A stretch of DNA of 34,875 bases from Bacillus sp. MM2020_1 (GTDB lineage: Bacteria; Bacillota; Bacilli; Bacillales; Cytobacillaceae), in assembly GCA_011250595.1 (NCBI GenBank), contig JAANMP010000053.1, forward strand, positions 1 through 34,875, written 5' to 3'. Below the pieces are notes generated by a model. That model saw only the letters and a program-made list of their open reading frames with translations, ran no database searches and was not told the origin of the DNA. Shown here one piece after another: positions 21,808 to 31,361 of this stretch. A program made the translations under genes and the position numbers. Numbering within the stretch: position 1 is the first letter of the stretch; every line of letters begins with the position of its first letter.

Positions 21808-23523
21808 ATGAAAAAGAGAAGTATGCTTATGTTAGCAGCATTAATGCTTGTTCTATCAGCATTTTTAGCAGCTTGCAGCAGCGGAGAAAAAACAGGTACA
21901 ACCAAAAATGAAAACGAAGGTAAACCGAGCGAAACAGCCGGGAAACCACAGGATGGCGGAACACTAGTATATGCACTGGATTCTGCACCTGAGGGGAAAT
22001 TTAACTATTCTTTTTATGGAAATGCAGCTGATCAATATGTAATAGATTTCTTTGATGAAAATCTAATTGATTACGATGAGAACTTAAAGGCCCAGCCGCA
22101 TATCGCCTCATGGAAAACAGCAGACAATAAAGTGTTTGACTTCGAAATCAAACAAGGTGTTAAGTGGCACAATGGCGAAGAATTATCTGTAAAGGACTGG
22201 GAATTCGCATTGAAAGTTATTGCTGATAAGGATTATGATGGTCCACGTTTTGATAACGTAAGAAATGTCGTGGGTGCACAGGATTATCATGATGGAAAAG
22301 CGAAAGAAATCGCTGGGATTAAGGTAGTAGATGATTACCATATCCAAATTACATTTGATAAAGCTCGTGTTAACAACTTGGATAATCTTTGGACATACCC
22401 TATGAATCGTACTGAATTTAAAGGTCTTGCAGTAAAAGATATGATGGGTTCTGAACAAGTTCGTACAAAACCTGTTGGTTTAGGGCCATTTAAAGTTACA
22501 AAAATTATTCCAGGTGAATCTGTAGAAATGGAACGCTTTGATGATTATTTTGGCGGTAAGCCGCATATTGAAAAAGTGGTTATTAAAGTAATAGATCCAT
22601 CCCTTTCTGTTGGAGAACTTAAAAACGGAACGCTTGATATGACATCTTTCCATCCAAGTATTATTGATCAAGTAAAAGCCCTGGATAATGTAAATGCTGT
22701 AACTTATCCTGGTGTAAGCTATTACTATGTTGGTTTTAGACTAGGTACTTGGGATGGCGAGAAAAATGTCATGAATGAACCTAAATACCAAGAGAAGAAG
22801 CTTCGTGAAGCTATGTATTATGCAATCAACCGTGAAGAATGGGTTAAGGCATTCTTCTTTGGTGTAGGAAAGCCAGTTAACCGTCCAATTCCAACAAATC
22901 ATTGGATTGCTGCACCTAATGAAGAATTAGAGCAATACAAATATGATCCGGAAAAAGCAAAGGCTTTATTAGATGAAGCTGGATATAAAGATGTTGATGG
23001 TGATGGTTTCCGTGAAGATCCGAATGGTAAGAAATTTGTTGTAAACTTCAGCCACTATGCCACTGATAACCCAACGTTTGAAGCACGTGCCAAGGCAATG
23101 ACTCAATATTGGGAAGAAGTTGGTTTGAAAACTAAATTAACGATGACTGATGTAAACCTTTATTATGAAATGCTGGATAAAGCTGATAAATCAATGGAAG
23201 TATTCTTTGGCGGCTGGTCAACTGGGGCGGATCCGGACCCAACTCCACTTTGGGGATCAAAAGCAATATGGAACTATCCACGCTGGGTAAATGCTGACAG
23301 TGATAAATTATTGGATCAAGCACTTGATATTAGTGTAGTTGGAACAGATAACGACAAGCGTAAGGATCTTTATGTTCAGTGGCAAAAACTATTCATGCAA
23401 GACCTTCCAGCATTACCAATTGCTGAACTAGAGGAAACGATGGCTGTCAGCAAGCGAGTTCAAGACGTAAAATTTGATGTATCCGGAATGAACCGTCCAA
23501 ATGAATGGTGGATTAAACAATAG
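21808..23523 (+). CDS. appA: Oligopeptide-binding lipoprotein AppA
   Basis: A 571-residue extracellular solute-binding protein of family 5 that delivers peptides to the App permease. A lysine-arginine start, a hydrophobic core and the lipobox LAAC with C23 mark a lipoprotein. A serine/glycine/lysine-rich linker (24-50) precedes the binding domain. In B. subtilis App takes up tetra- and pentapeptides. It has a very strong G-rich ribosome binding site and is followed by a stable hairpin that may keep its mRNA more abundant than the permease part. Confidence 0.92.
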   Translation: MKKRSMLMLAALMLVLSAFLAACSSGEKTGTTKNENEGKPSETAGKPQDGGTLVYALDSAPEGKFNYSFYGNAADQYVIDFFDENLIDYDENLKAQPHIASWKTADNKVFDFEIKQGVKWHNGEELSVKDWEFALKVIADKDYDGPRFDNVRNVVGAQDYHDGKAKEIAGIKVVDDYHIQITFDKARVNNLDNLWTYPMNRTEFKGLAVKDMMGSEQVRTKPVGLGPFKVTKIIPGESVEMERFDDYFGGKPHIEKVVIKVIDPSLSVGELKNGTLDMTSFHPSIIDQVKALDNVNAVTYPGVSYYYVGFRLGTWDGEKNVMNEPKYQEKKLREAMYYAINREEWVKAFFFGVGKPVNRPIPTNHWIAAPNEELEQYKYDPEKAKALLDEAGYKDVDGDGFREDPNGKKFVVNFSHYATDNPTFEARAKAMTQYWEEVGLKTKLTMTDVNLYYEMLDKADKSMEVFFGGWSTGADPDPTPLWGSKAIWNYPRWVNADSDKLLDQALDISVVGTDNDKRKDLYVQWQKLFMQDLPALPIAELEETMAVSKRVQDVKFDVSGMNRPNEWWIKQ

Positions 23524-23590
23524 TAATAATTTCCTAAAGGTCAATACAATCTGTTTTAAGGATTAATACCAACAACTCAATTTTGAGTTT

Positions 23591-23622
23591 CAAATGGGAG
23601 ATGGCTTAGCTTCTCCCATTTG
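23591..23622 (+). other. Intercistronic hairpin between appA and appB
   Basis: CAAATGGGAGA and TCTCCCATTTG pair perfectly (11 bp) around a ten-base loop, without a T-run. It sits in the 161-bp gap, the longest in the operon, and is best read as an mRNA stability or processing element protecting the appA message. Confidence 0.6.
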
Positions 23623-23684
23623 AACAGATTGGGCGAGAAACACAGCTTCTGTCTTTACATAGCTTATAGACAAGGAGAATGCAC

Positions 23685-24650
23685 ATGTTGAAATATGCAT
23701 TTCGAAGAATATTGGGAATGATTCCAATGTTACTCCTTACCTCCATTGTAGTATTTACGCTGGCAAAATTAATGCCGGGTGACTCTCTAAGTGGAGAAAT
23801 TGATCCAAGAAATACAAATCCTGAGTATATCGCTGATATGCGTGAAAAGTTGGGGTATAATGACCCATTGCCACAGCAATACTTCCGTTGGATTAGTGGT
23901 TTCGTGGAGGGGGACTTTGGAAAATCTACACGGTTCAAAATACAGGTATCTGAGGTTATTGGAGAACGACTCCCTAATACTATACTTTTAGGACTTTCAG
24001 CCATCTTAATTACTTATATCCTCGCCTTTTTTATGGGGTCGTATGCAGGTCGAAAACCATATACCTTGATGGACAACCTTATCGGAGGATTAAACTACAT
24101 TGGTTTAGCGATTCCATCCTTCATCGCAGGGGTATTTGCCATATTTTTCTTTTCATTTAAGTTAGGTTGGTTTCCATCCAATGGATCGGTGGACATTGGT
24201 GTAACAGATGGAACATTAGAATGGTGGCTAAGCCGTTTTCACCATGTATTTTTACCGGCAGTTGTGCTTGGATTATTAAGTACAGCCAGTTATACTCAAT
24301 TTTTACGAAACGATATTATTGAAAATAGCCGCAAAGACTATGTTCGCACAGCTCGTGCAAAAGGGACCCCGGAAAGAAAAATCTACAATGTTCATATTTT
24401 AAGAAACTCAATTATTCCACTAATAACTTTTTTAGGTTTTGATATTGTCGCCATTATTAGTGGCGCAATTATTACCGAGACAATATTTACGTATCCTGGT
24501 CTTGGACAATTATTTCTTCAATCTGTTGGGACAAGAGATTATCCAGTTCTAATGACATTGACCATGTTATTTTCATTCTTAACACTGATTGGCAACTTAG
24601 TTGCAGATGTTCTATATGGTGTAGTAGATCCGCGAATTAGGCTGGATTAG
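23685..24650 (+). CDS. appB: Oligopeptide ABC transporter permease AppB
   Basis: A 321-residue permease with about six membrane helices and the cytoplasmic EAA-type loop of importers (YVRTARAKGTPERKI). The ATG at 23685 has AAGGAG seven bases upstream; the ATG at 23679 is too close to that site. It pairs with AppC to form the channel. Confidence 0.93.
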   Translation: MLKYAFRRILGMIPMLLLTSIVVFTLAKLMPGDSLSGEIDPRNTNPEYIADMREKLGYNDPLPQQYFRWISGFVEGDFGKSTRFKIQVSEVIGERLPNTILLGLSAILITYILAFFMGSYAGRKPYTLMDNLIGGLNYIGLAIPSFIAGVFAIFFFSFKLGWFPSNGSVDIGVTDGTLEWWLSRFHHVFLPAVVLGLLSTASYTQFLRNDIIENSRKDYVRTARAKGTPERKIYNVHILRNSIIPLITFLGFDIVAIISGAIITETIFTYPGLGQLFLQSVGTRDYPVLMTLTMLFSFLTLIGNLVADVLYGVVDPRIRLD

Positions 24651-24661
24651 GGGGAGGAAAA

Positions 24662-25573
24662 ATGGAAATCGTAACACAAAATAATAATAATATGCTAGTA
24701 ACACCCCCGAAAAAAAGTTTCTCTCCCTTGGCAATTGCTCGGAAGAAATTTATAAAAAATAAACTTGCAATGATTAGCCTTATTTTTTTAATGATTGTTT
24801 CTATTGTTTCGATACTTGCACCATTTATTACCACTGCAGATATTACGAGAATTAACATTGGACAAATGTCGTTAGAGCCATCGGCTGAACATTGGCTTGG
24901 AACGGATAAAGCCGGTCGAGACGTGTTTACGAGATTACTTTATGGTGGCCGCATATCGTTACTAGTTGGAATAAGTTGTACATTATTTGTCATTGCACTT
25001 GGAACTTTGATTGGCTCTATTTCAGGATATTTCGGTGGAACTGTTGATAGCATATTAATGAGGTTTACCGATTTTATCTTAAACTTTCCATTTTTAGTTT
25101 TCGTAATCGTCCTAAATGCGATTCTTTTTGGAAAAGTAAATGGGCTTTGGGTTTTAATTGGAACGATTAGCATGCTAAGTTGGGGTGGCATCGCGCGGAT
25201 TGTCCGTAGTAAAATCCTTGCTGAAAAAGAGAATGAATATATAACGGCAGCTATTTCGATTGGCTGTTCACCGGCTAAAGTAATTATGAAACATCTCCTT
25301 CCAAACATTCTATCAACAATTATTGTTCAGGCGACAATCACCTTTGCTACGATGATTGTTGCTGAAACAGGTTTAAGTTTTCTAGGATTTGGTGTTCCAC
25401 AGGAAATTCCAAGTTGGGGAAACATGTTGAATTCAGCAAACGAACCGGATGTTCTCCAATTTAAGCTTTGGATATGGGTACCACCGGCATTAATTATTAC
25501 GATTACCATTTTATCTATTAACTTTATCGGGGAAGGTCTAAAGGATGCCTTCAATCCAAAATCCAAAAGATAA
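24662..25573 (+). CDS. appC: Oligopeptide ABC transporter permease AppC
   Basis: A 303-residue partner permease with an OppC-type N-terminal helix, a LGTDKAGRDVFTRLLYGGR motif after it and an EAA loop (YITAAISIGCSPAKVI). GGGAGG precedes the ATG, 11 bp after appB. Last gene of the operon. Confidence 0.93.
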   Translation: MEIVTQNNNNMLVTPPKKSFSPLAIARKKFIKNKLAMISLIFLMIVSIVSILAPFITTADITRINIGQMSLEPSAEHWLGTDKAGRDVFTRLLYGGRISLLVGISCTLFVIALGTLIGSISGYFGGTVDSILMRFTDFILNFPFLVFVIVLNAILFGKVNGLWVLIGTISMLSWGGIARIVRSKILAEKENEYITAAISIGCSPAKVIMKHLLPNILSTIIVQATITFATMIVAETGLSFLGFGVPQEIPSWGNMLNSANEPDVLQFKLWIWVPPALIITITILSINFIGEGLKDAFNPKSKR

Positions 25574-25602
25574 ATCTGCCAAGATCTTGGTGGATTTTTT
25601 TT
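25572..25602 (+). terminator. Terminator of appDFABC
   Basis: ATCTGCCAAG and CTTGGTGGAT pair (two G-T pairs) around two bases, followed by eight T. Confidence 0.85.
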
Positions 25603-25638
25603 GTAAGAATAGAAAATATAAATTTCAACTTTGAAAAT

Positions 25639-25790
25639 TGTCCAGCTCCAGCGCCCTAGCGGCTAGTGTCCTTCGCTCTCCGCCCTACGATAAGTCAAGC
25701 ACGAATGCGCCTCCGGCTCTCCGTGTTTCCTTTATCTCAGTTGGAGAGCTCCAGGCCATACGCCGCTGAACAGGGCGCTTGCGCTTTTCG
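25639..25790. repeat. GC-rich interspersed repeat between appC and yjbA
   Basis: About 150 bp, distinctly richer in GC than its flanks, with complementary ends (AGCGCCCT at 25650-25657 and AGGGCGCT at 25772-25779) and internal pairs such as GGAGAGC/GCTCTCC. It has the sequence character of a repeat I know from many Bacillaceae intergenic spaces (AGCTCCAGCGCC start, CTTTATCTCAGTTGG inside). Non-coding. It is different in sequence from the element at 8518-8652. Confidence 0.7.
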
Positions 25791-25884
25791 TTGTAATTGG
25801 AGCAAAATATATATAAAGGAATAATTTAACTAAGGACTGCCCATACTGATTTACAAACAGATTCTTGAAGTGAGGGGTTGTAGA

Positions 25885-26631
25885 ATGTTGTATCTTCATG
25901 ATGTATGGGTAAATTGGTTTGAAGGGGAAGAAAACGGTTATAATGTATGCCACTTTCATGAATGGCGTAAGGATGACGGGGTGGAATTGTTAGACCAGGT
26001 ACCACTTTTGAAAGTTGAACCAGTATTGTTTAATTACATTGAAAATGATTTGTCTGAATTACCTCAGCAGCTTCTAGATGATATTTTTCAGAAAGCTTAT
26101 TTAAGGAAAAACCATGAGAGAGTTCAACTCGACTATTGCTTCGTGGTAACTGATGGAGTTGGAATCTTGGTAATTGATACAATCGGCTATAATATTCCAA
26201 TTCGAAAAAGTCGGTTAATCCCTAGACAGGAGCAGTTGGTGTACGAAATGATTGCTCAACATGAGGCTAATAAATATCACTTTTATGAGCAGGAGAAAAT
26301 GAAGGACTATCATATTCTCTCACCTGAACCAGAATTAATGAGAGGATTAACAAGAAAAGAACGCCAATTAAAACAACTTTTATTTATGGCTCTAGATCAA
26401 TTGTTATCATCCAGTAATGAAGCAGAAGTTAGATATTGGTATACCGAATGGTGTCCAGAGCATTATTCAACAATACAAGAATTAAATTTTGAAGCCGCAT
26501 GGGAACAGTTATTTGAAGAAACAAAGTATGGATGGTCTAAGCGTCACGAAACCTTTTGTGAAAACCTAATAAAAGGGCAGCCATTTTTTGAAAAACTATG
26601 GGAAATGGAGCACGGCCCGAAAGTAAATTAA
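25885..26631 (+). CDS. yjbA: YjbA-like conserved protein (DUF3603)
   Basis: A 248-residue soluble protein of the YjbA family, highly similar to B. subtilis YjbA as I recall it, notably LHDVWVNWFEGEENGYNVC at the amino end and the LTRKERQLKQLLFMALDQL segment. Function is unknown. The ATG at 25885 follows GTGAGGGG; an in-frame ATG at 25870 lies before that site. Confidence 0.87.
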   Translation: MLYLHDVWVNWFEGEENGYNVCHFHEWRKDDGVELLDQVPLLKVEPVLFNYIENDLSELPQQLLDDIFQKAYLRKNHERVQLDYCFVVTDGVGILVIDTIGYNIPIRKSRLIPRQEQLVYEMIAQHEANKYHFYEQEKMKDYHILSPEPELMRGLTRKERQLKQLLFMALDQLLSSSNEAEVRYWYTEWCPEHYSTIQELNFEAAWEQLFEETKYGWSKRHETFCENLIKGQPFFEKLWEMEHGPKVN

Positions 26632-26685
26632 AAGCCTGACCCAAAAGATATGGATTCCATATCTTTTGTGGGTCAGGCTTTTTTT
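26630..26685. terminator. Long bidirectional terminator between yjbA and trpS
   Basis: AAAGCCTGACCC (26631-26642) pairs with 26670-26681, and inside it AAAAGATATGG pairs with CCATATCTTTT, with a two-base bulge. A T-run follows on the plus strand and a shorter one on the minus strand. Confidence 0.9.
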
Positions 26686-27677
26686 CACTTTCTAGTTTTT
26701 CTGCCGAGTCCCATAGCATTTTCCATCTTCTTAAGAGTCTTATTAGCCACTAGATTTGCTTTTGCTGCACCTTCATCTAATATACGATCAAGTTCAGGAG
26801 ATTCAAGTAACTCATAATATCTATCTTGAATTGGTTTAAAGAAATTAACTGCGACATCTGCTAAGTCACTTTTAAATTGACCGTAGCCTTTTCCATCATA
26901 CATTTCTTCAATTTCAGAAATAGATTTTCCACCCAGGATCGAATAAATTGATAATAGGTTTGATATTCCGGGTTTGTTTTCTTTATCGAATTTAACAATC
27001 CCTTCGGAATCTGTAACCGCACTTTTAATCTTTTTCACAATTTGCTTCGGATCATCTAAAGGTGTGATATTTGCTTTTTGATTTGGATCAGATTTGCTCA
27101 TTTTTTTCGTTGGCTCTTGTAGAGACATAATTCTTGCTCCAACCTTTGGAATACTTATTTCGGGGATGGTCAATATGTCACTGTATTTTTTATTAAATCT
27201 TTCCGCAAGGTCCCGTGTTAATTCCATATGTTGCTTTTGATCTTCACCAACAGGTACCAAATCCGTGTTATATAGGAGAATATCAGCTGCCATCAGAGGT
27301 GGATAAGTTAATAAACTCGCCTGTACAGCCTCTTTCCCAGTAGATTTATCCTTAAATTGGGTCATTCTTTCTAATTCTCCGATGTATGCTACGCACTGCA
27401 TCATCCATCCTGCTTGTGCGTGGGCCGGTACCTCAGATTGAATAAATAGTGTAGCCTTTTCTGGATCAATTCCAACTGCAAGATACAACGCCGCTAAACT
27501 TCTAATATTTTTACGAAGTGTTATTGGATCTTGTGGAACCGTAACGGCATGCTGGTCAACGATACAAAAGAAGCAATTGTAATCATTTTGCATTTCGACA
27601 AACTGTTTTAATGCTCCGATATAGTTGCCAAGGGTAATTGTTCCACTTGGCTGAATACCAGAAAAAATCGTTTTCAT
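26685..27677 (-). CDS. trpS: Tryptophan--tRNA ligase TrpS
   Basis: A 330-residue class I aminoacyl-tRNA synthetase charging tRNA-Trp. The HIGH-type motif reads TLGNYIG (about 15-21) and KMSKS is at 192-196. Length equals the B. subtilis enzyme. GGAGG precedes the ATG at 27677; the upstream in-frame ATG at 27719 lies in the leader terminator. Controlled by the T-box leader just upstream. Confidence 0.96.
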   Translation of the reverse strand: MKTIFSGIQPSGTITLGNYIGALKQFVEMQNDYNCFFCIVDQHAVTVPQDPITLRKNIRSLAALYLAVGIDPEKATLFIQSEVPAHAQAGWMMQCVAYIGELERMTQFKDKSTGKEAVQASLLTYPPLMAADILLYNTDLVPVGEDQKQHMELTRDLAERFNKKYSDILTIPEISIPKVGARIMSLQEPTKKMSKSDPNQKANITPLDDPKQIVKKIKSAVTDSEGIVKFDKENKPGISNLLSIYSILGGKSISEIEEMYDGKGYGQFKSDLADVAVNFFKPIQDRYYELLESPELDRILDEGAAKANLVANKTLKKMENAMGLGRKTRK

Positions 27678-27702
27678 GATAAATTTCCTCCTAAAAAAAT
27701 AT

Positions 27703-27990
27703 ATAAAAAAACCATCCATCCCAGGAAAACTAATAGGGACGAATGGTTTCGCGGTACCACCCTAAATTACTCAAAAATGAGTCACTCAATTCCACGATCA
27801 TCCCATAACATGACAATCAGGAATCCTTTTAACGCAAGGAAAACGTCAAATCCTACTTTTTAACCATTTTAAATGTTCAGACCGAAGCTCAAAAGTCCAT
27901 TCCGTATTTATTCGTGTTTGTTTACACCAGCCACAAACTCTCTAAGACGAAGGGAAATACGTACTACTCTTTATCATAGCCTTTTAAGTA
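27703..27990 (-). promoter_or_regulatory. T-box leader of trpS (tryptophan specifier)
   Basis: Read on the minus strand, the T-box sequence AGGGTGGTACCGCG is at 27763-27750, followed by a terminator (stem 27749-27736 with 27722-27709, then a T-run). Upstream a structured Stem I region contains the sequence GGAATGGAC, with a UGG Trp codon at 27899-27897 in the expected specifier position. Uncharged tRNA-Trp would pair there and with the T-box to prevent termination. The upstream limit is approximate. Confidence 0.92.
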
Positions 27991-28033
27991 CTATACAATT
28001 GCTTATTATTATATAGTAACTGCATATTTAATT

Positions 28034-28399
28034 TCAAGTCTGCAAAAAATAATAGAAGAATAAAGCAATACCCATGAACAGTCCAGTTCCTAAGCCGTAA
28101 AACACTAGTGGTCGCTGATTAACTGTAATAAGTTCTGAGAGAGGAGGTATTTCATCAAATCTTCGTTTGTTTTGCCCTCTTTGAAAAGCAAAACTGAAGG
28201 ACCTTGATATGACATCAAAAAACCCGGAATGAATAGTAAATAGAAGTAAAGATGTTAAAAGAAGTGCAGAAGTGAAATAAAAAGATATATTAATATAGCT
28301 TAACAAAGCGATTTTGTGATCGAGAACAAAGGAGACAATTAATATGAAAAGTTGTAATAAGGCCAAGATAACAAGTCTTTTCTTAAGTTGATAATTCAC
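28034..28399 (-). CDS. DUF3899-like small membrane protein
   Basis: A 121-residue protein with three hydrophobic segments (about 8-26, 32-56 and 100-118) and a basic stretch in the middle loop (FQRGQNKRR). It resembles the DUF3899 family of small Bacillus membrane proteins; function unknown. The start is a GTG at 28399, seven bases after GGAGG. It diverges from oppA and precedes the trpS leader, with no obvious terminator between. Confidence 0.7.
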   Translation of the reverse strand: MNYQLKKRLVILALLQLFILIVSFVLDHKIALLSYINISFYFTSALLLTSLLLFTIHSGFFDVISRSFSFAFQRGQNKRRFDEIPPLSELITVNQRPLVFYGLGTGLFMGIALFFYYFLQT

Positions 28400-28546
28400 T
28401 AAATAACCTCCAAAAGATTAATTTAATAGGGTTTTCACTTAAGTATTTTATACTAAAAATCAGTGTAAGTTCAAATTATACCATAAGAAATCGTAATGAA
28501 AATGTAAAGAATGTTGCCAATCTGTAAATTAATTTCAAAAAAATAA

Positions 28547-28602
28547 TGTACAATTTGTAGAAAATATGTATAATAGAGAATGTAGTAATTTTTCAGAATA
28601 AT
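28547..28602 (+). promoter_or_regulatory. oppA promoter with CodY-like box in the leader
   Basis: A -10 TATAAT at 28569-28574 has TGTACA 16 bp upstream. ATTTTTCAGAATAAT at 28588-28602 differs from the CodY consensus AATTTTCNGAAAATT at three positions and lies between the predicted start and the ribosome binding site, a position suited to repression in amino-acid-rich conditions. Confidence 0.5.
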
Positions 28603-28621
28603 AGAAAAGGGAGGTCTACTA

Positions 28622-30316
28622 GTGAAGAAATCAAAACTTTCACTACTTTTAGTACTATCACTAGTTCTAAGCATGTTTCTAGCAGCATGTTCAGGCGGAG
28701 ACAAGAATGAAGGCAAGAAAACGGATGAAGGCAATAAAAATGCTGGTACTGAGGAAACAACTTTAGCAGATGAACAAGTTCTTAATGTTCTTGAAACTGC
28801 AGAAATTCCATCAATGGACAGCGTAATGTCTCAAGACGTATTAAGCTTCACCATGTTAAATGCTACAAATGAAGGTTTATATCGTTTAGATCCCGACCAA
28901 AAAGTTATCCCTGGCGTTGCTGAGGGTGCACCAACATACAATGATGATAAAACTGTTATCACAATTAAATTAAAACAAGATACAAAATGGTCAAACGGTG
29001 ACCCAGTTACTGCTCATGACTTTGTGTTTGCATGGCAACGTGCAATTGATCCGAAAGTTGCTGCTCCATATGGCGCATACTTCATGGAAGGCAAAATCAA
29101 AAATGCATCTGAAATTGTTGCCGGTAAAGCAAAACTTGATGATTTAGGTATTAAAGCATTAGATGATTATACTGTGGAAATCACTTTAGTTAGAGCTCTT
29201 CCATACATCGAATCTTACCTAACATTCCCATTGTTCTACCCACAAAACAAAAAGTTTGTTGAAGCAGAAGGCGCTAACTATGCGAAAGATGCTACTCACC
29301 TACTTTACAATGGTCCATTTAAGATGACTAAGTGGGACGGCCCAACTGGAACTGAATGGGTTTTAGAAAAGAATGCTGATTACGTAAATGCTAAAGACGT
29401 TACTCTAGAGAAAATCAACTTTAACGTTTCTAAAGATCCACAAGCTTCTGCAAATGCATATACTGCAGGAGAAGCTGATATCACAGGAAAGCTTGCACAA
29501 GCTGCGATTCTTTCTCAATTTGAAGGACAAAAAGATTTACTACGCTACCAAGAGCCATCTATCTGGTGGTTAAAAATGAACGAAAAGAACAAAGCATTGA
29601 AAAATGTTAACATCCGTAAAGCAATTGCTTTATCTGTTGACAAAAAAGCTTTAACAGAAGATGTATTAGCAAACGGATCAATCCCTGCGGATTTCCTTGT
29701 ACCAAAAGGTTTCTCATTCTTAGACGGTAAAGATTTCCGTGATACTGCTGGAACTTACCTAAGCACTAACAAAGAAGAGGCTAAAAAGCTTTGGGAACAA
29801 GGTCTTAAAGAAACAGGTCTTAAAGAAGTGAAATTTACTTATGTTGGTCAAGATACTGAAACTTCAAAATTAACTGATGCTTTCATTAAAGACCAATTAG
29901 AGAAAAACTTACCAGGATTAAAAATTACTGTTGAGGCTGTACCATTTAAAATTCGTATCGCTCGTGAAGACGCTCAAGATTACGATTTATTAATGGGTGG
30001 TTGGGGACCTGACTACGCTGACCCAATGACATACATGGATCTATGGGTTACAGGCGGCGGACAAAACCACATGGATTATGGTAATCCAGAATTTGATAAG
30101 TTAATTAAATCAGCTAGTGAAGAACTTGTAGCTAAGCCACAAGATCGTTGGAAAGCTCTTCAAGATGCAGAAAAAATCTTGTTAGAAGATGATGCAGCAA
30201 TTGCACCACTTTACCAACGTTCAGTTAACCTTCTTATCAATCCAAAGGTTCAAGGCTTTGCTCACCATGCATTTGGTCCAGACTATAGTTACCAGTGGAT
30301 TAAAATCACAAAATAG
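28622..30316 (+). CDS. oppA: Oligopeptide-binding lipoprotein OppA
   Basis: A 564-residue family 5 solute-binding lipoprotein. A signal peptide with lipobox LAAC (C23) is followed by a charged linker (24-50) and the peptide-binding domain. The start is a GTG after GGGAGG. First gene of oppABCDF; in B. subtilis Opp imports oligopeptides, including signalling peptides for competence and sporulation. Codon choice (frequent CCA, CTT, GCT, GAA) looks like that of a strongly expressed gene. A terminator-like hairpin follows. Confidence 0.93.
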   Translation: MKKSKLSLLLVLSLVLSMFLAACSGGDKNEGKKTDEGNKNAGTEETTLADEQVLNVLETAEIPSMDSVMSQDVLSFTMLNATNEGLYRLDPDQKVIPGVAEGAPTYNDDKTVITIKLKQDTKWSNGDPVTAHDFVFAWQRAIDPKVAAPYGAYFMEGKIKNASEIVAGKAKLDDLGIKALDDYTVEITLVRALPYIESYLTFPLFYPQNKKFVEAEGANYAKDATHLLYNGPFKMTKWDGPTGTEWVLEKNADYVNAKDVTLEKINFNVSKDPQASANAYTAGEADITGKLAQAAILSQFEGQKDLLRYQEPSIWWLKMNEKNKALKNVNIRKAIALSVDKKALTEDVLANGSIPADFLVPKGFSFLDGKDFRDTAGTYLSTNKEEAKKLWEQGLKETGLKEVKFTYVGQDTETSKLTDAFIKDQLEKNLPGLKITVEAVPFKIRIAREDAQDYDLLMGGWGPDYADPMTYMDLWVTGGGQNHMDYGNPEFDKLIKSASEELVAKPQDRWKALQDAEKILLEDDAAIAPLYQRSVNLLINPKVQGFAHHAFGPDYSYQWIKITK

Positions 30317-30336
30317 TAGCTATACTAATCAAATAG

Positions 30337-30374
30337 AAAGAGAGTATATTGAAGAAATATACTCTCTTTTTACC
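30337..30374 (+). terminator. Attenuator-like terminator between oppA and oppB
   Basis: AAAGAGAGTATAT pairs perfectly with ATATACTCTCTTT around a seven-base loop and ends in five T. Partial read-through would give more OppA than permease, as is usual for binding-protein operons. Confidence 0.75.
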
Positions 30375-30428
30375 TGTATGAGAATTGTCGAAAAACGTCG
30401 AATATTTAGAAAATTAGGAGGTGTAAGC

Positions 30429-31361
30429 ATGGCAAAATATATCTTACAACGAACTGGCTATATGATAATTACACTTTTAATCGTAACATCACTTACATTT
30501 TTCCTCATGAAGCTAATTCCAGGTAGCCCTTTTAATAACTTCGAAAAGCTCTCTGACGTTCAGCGGGAAATTTTGCTGGATAAATATGGTTTGAATGAAC
30601 CTCTGCCTGTTCAATATTTTAATTATATGAGGAATTTGGTAAAAGGTGACCTAGGAATCTCCTTTCAATTTGACAATACCCCTGTAACAGAACTGATTGC
30701 TAACCGCATCGGGCCATCTGCACAATTAGGTTTGCAAGCAATGATAGTTGGTGCAATAATTGGCATATTCTTGGGTGTAATTGCTGCCTTAAAGCAAAAT
30801 ACATGGATAGATTATGGGTCTACATTTATTGCTGTAGTTGGTAAATCAGTACCGTCATTTATTTTTGCCGGATTGCTTCAGTTTTATATTTCTGTTAAAT
30901 TGCATTGGCTGCCTGTTATGTTATGGAAAGGACCAGAATATACGATTCTTCCTACCATTGCATTAGCTATGTTTCCAATTTCAATTGCTGCAAGGTTTAT
31001 GCGGACTGAAATGATCGAGGTTTTAGGTTCGGATTATATTACCTTAGCACGAGCTAAGGGAGCAAGCCGCTGGCAAATTAGTCTAAAACATGCACTCCGG
31101 AATGCTTTAATACCAGTTGTGACTGTTCTTGGACCTCTAGCAGTTAGTTTGATGACCGGTTCACTAGTAATTGAACAAATTTTTGGAATTCCAGGACTTG
31201 GGGAGCAATTCGTTAAATCTATTAATATGAATGATTACCCTGTCATTATGGGAACTAATATTTTATTTGCAGTATTATTTGTGGTAGTTATTTTGATTGT
31301 TGATATTCTATATGGAATCATCGACCCACGTATTCGTATATCGGGGGGGAAAACTAAATGA
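30429..31361 (+). CDS. oppB: Oligopeptide ABC transporter permease OppB
   Basis: A 310-residue permease with about six membrane helices and the EAA loop (YITLARAKGASRWQI). The ATG at 30429 follows TAGGAGG; the frame runs open far upstream into oppA, but no earlier start is supported. It overlaps oppC by ATGA. Confidence 0.94.
   Translation: MAKYILQRTGYMIITLLIVTSLTFFLMKLIPGSPFNNFEKLSDVQREILLDKYGLNEPLPVQYFNYMRNLVKGDLGISFQFDNTPVTELIANRIGPSAQLGLQAMIVGAIIGIFLGVIAALKQNTWIDYGSTFIAVVGKSVPSFIFAGLLQFYISVKLHWLPVMLWKGPEYTILPTIALAMFPISIAARFMRTEMIEVLGSDYITLARAKGASRWQISLKHALRNALIPVVTVLGPLAVSLMTGSLVIEQIFGIPGLGEQFVKSINMNDYPVIMGTNILFAVLFVVVILIVDILYGIIDPRIRISGGKTK

Noticed and set aside
30189..30428. Amino-terminal extension of OppB
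   Set aside because: The open frame overlaps oppA and crosses the attenuator hairpin; the TAGGAGG site sets the start at 30429.
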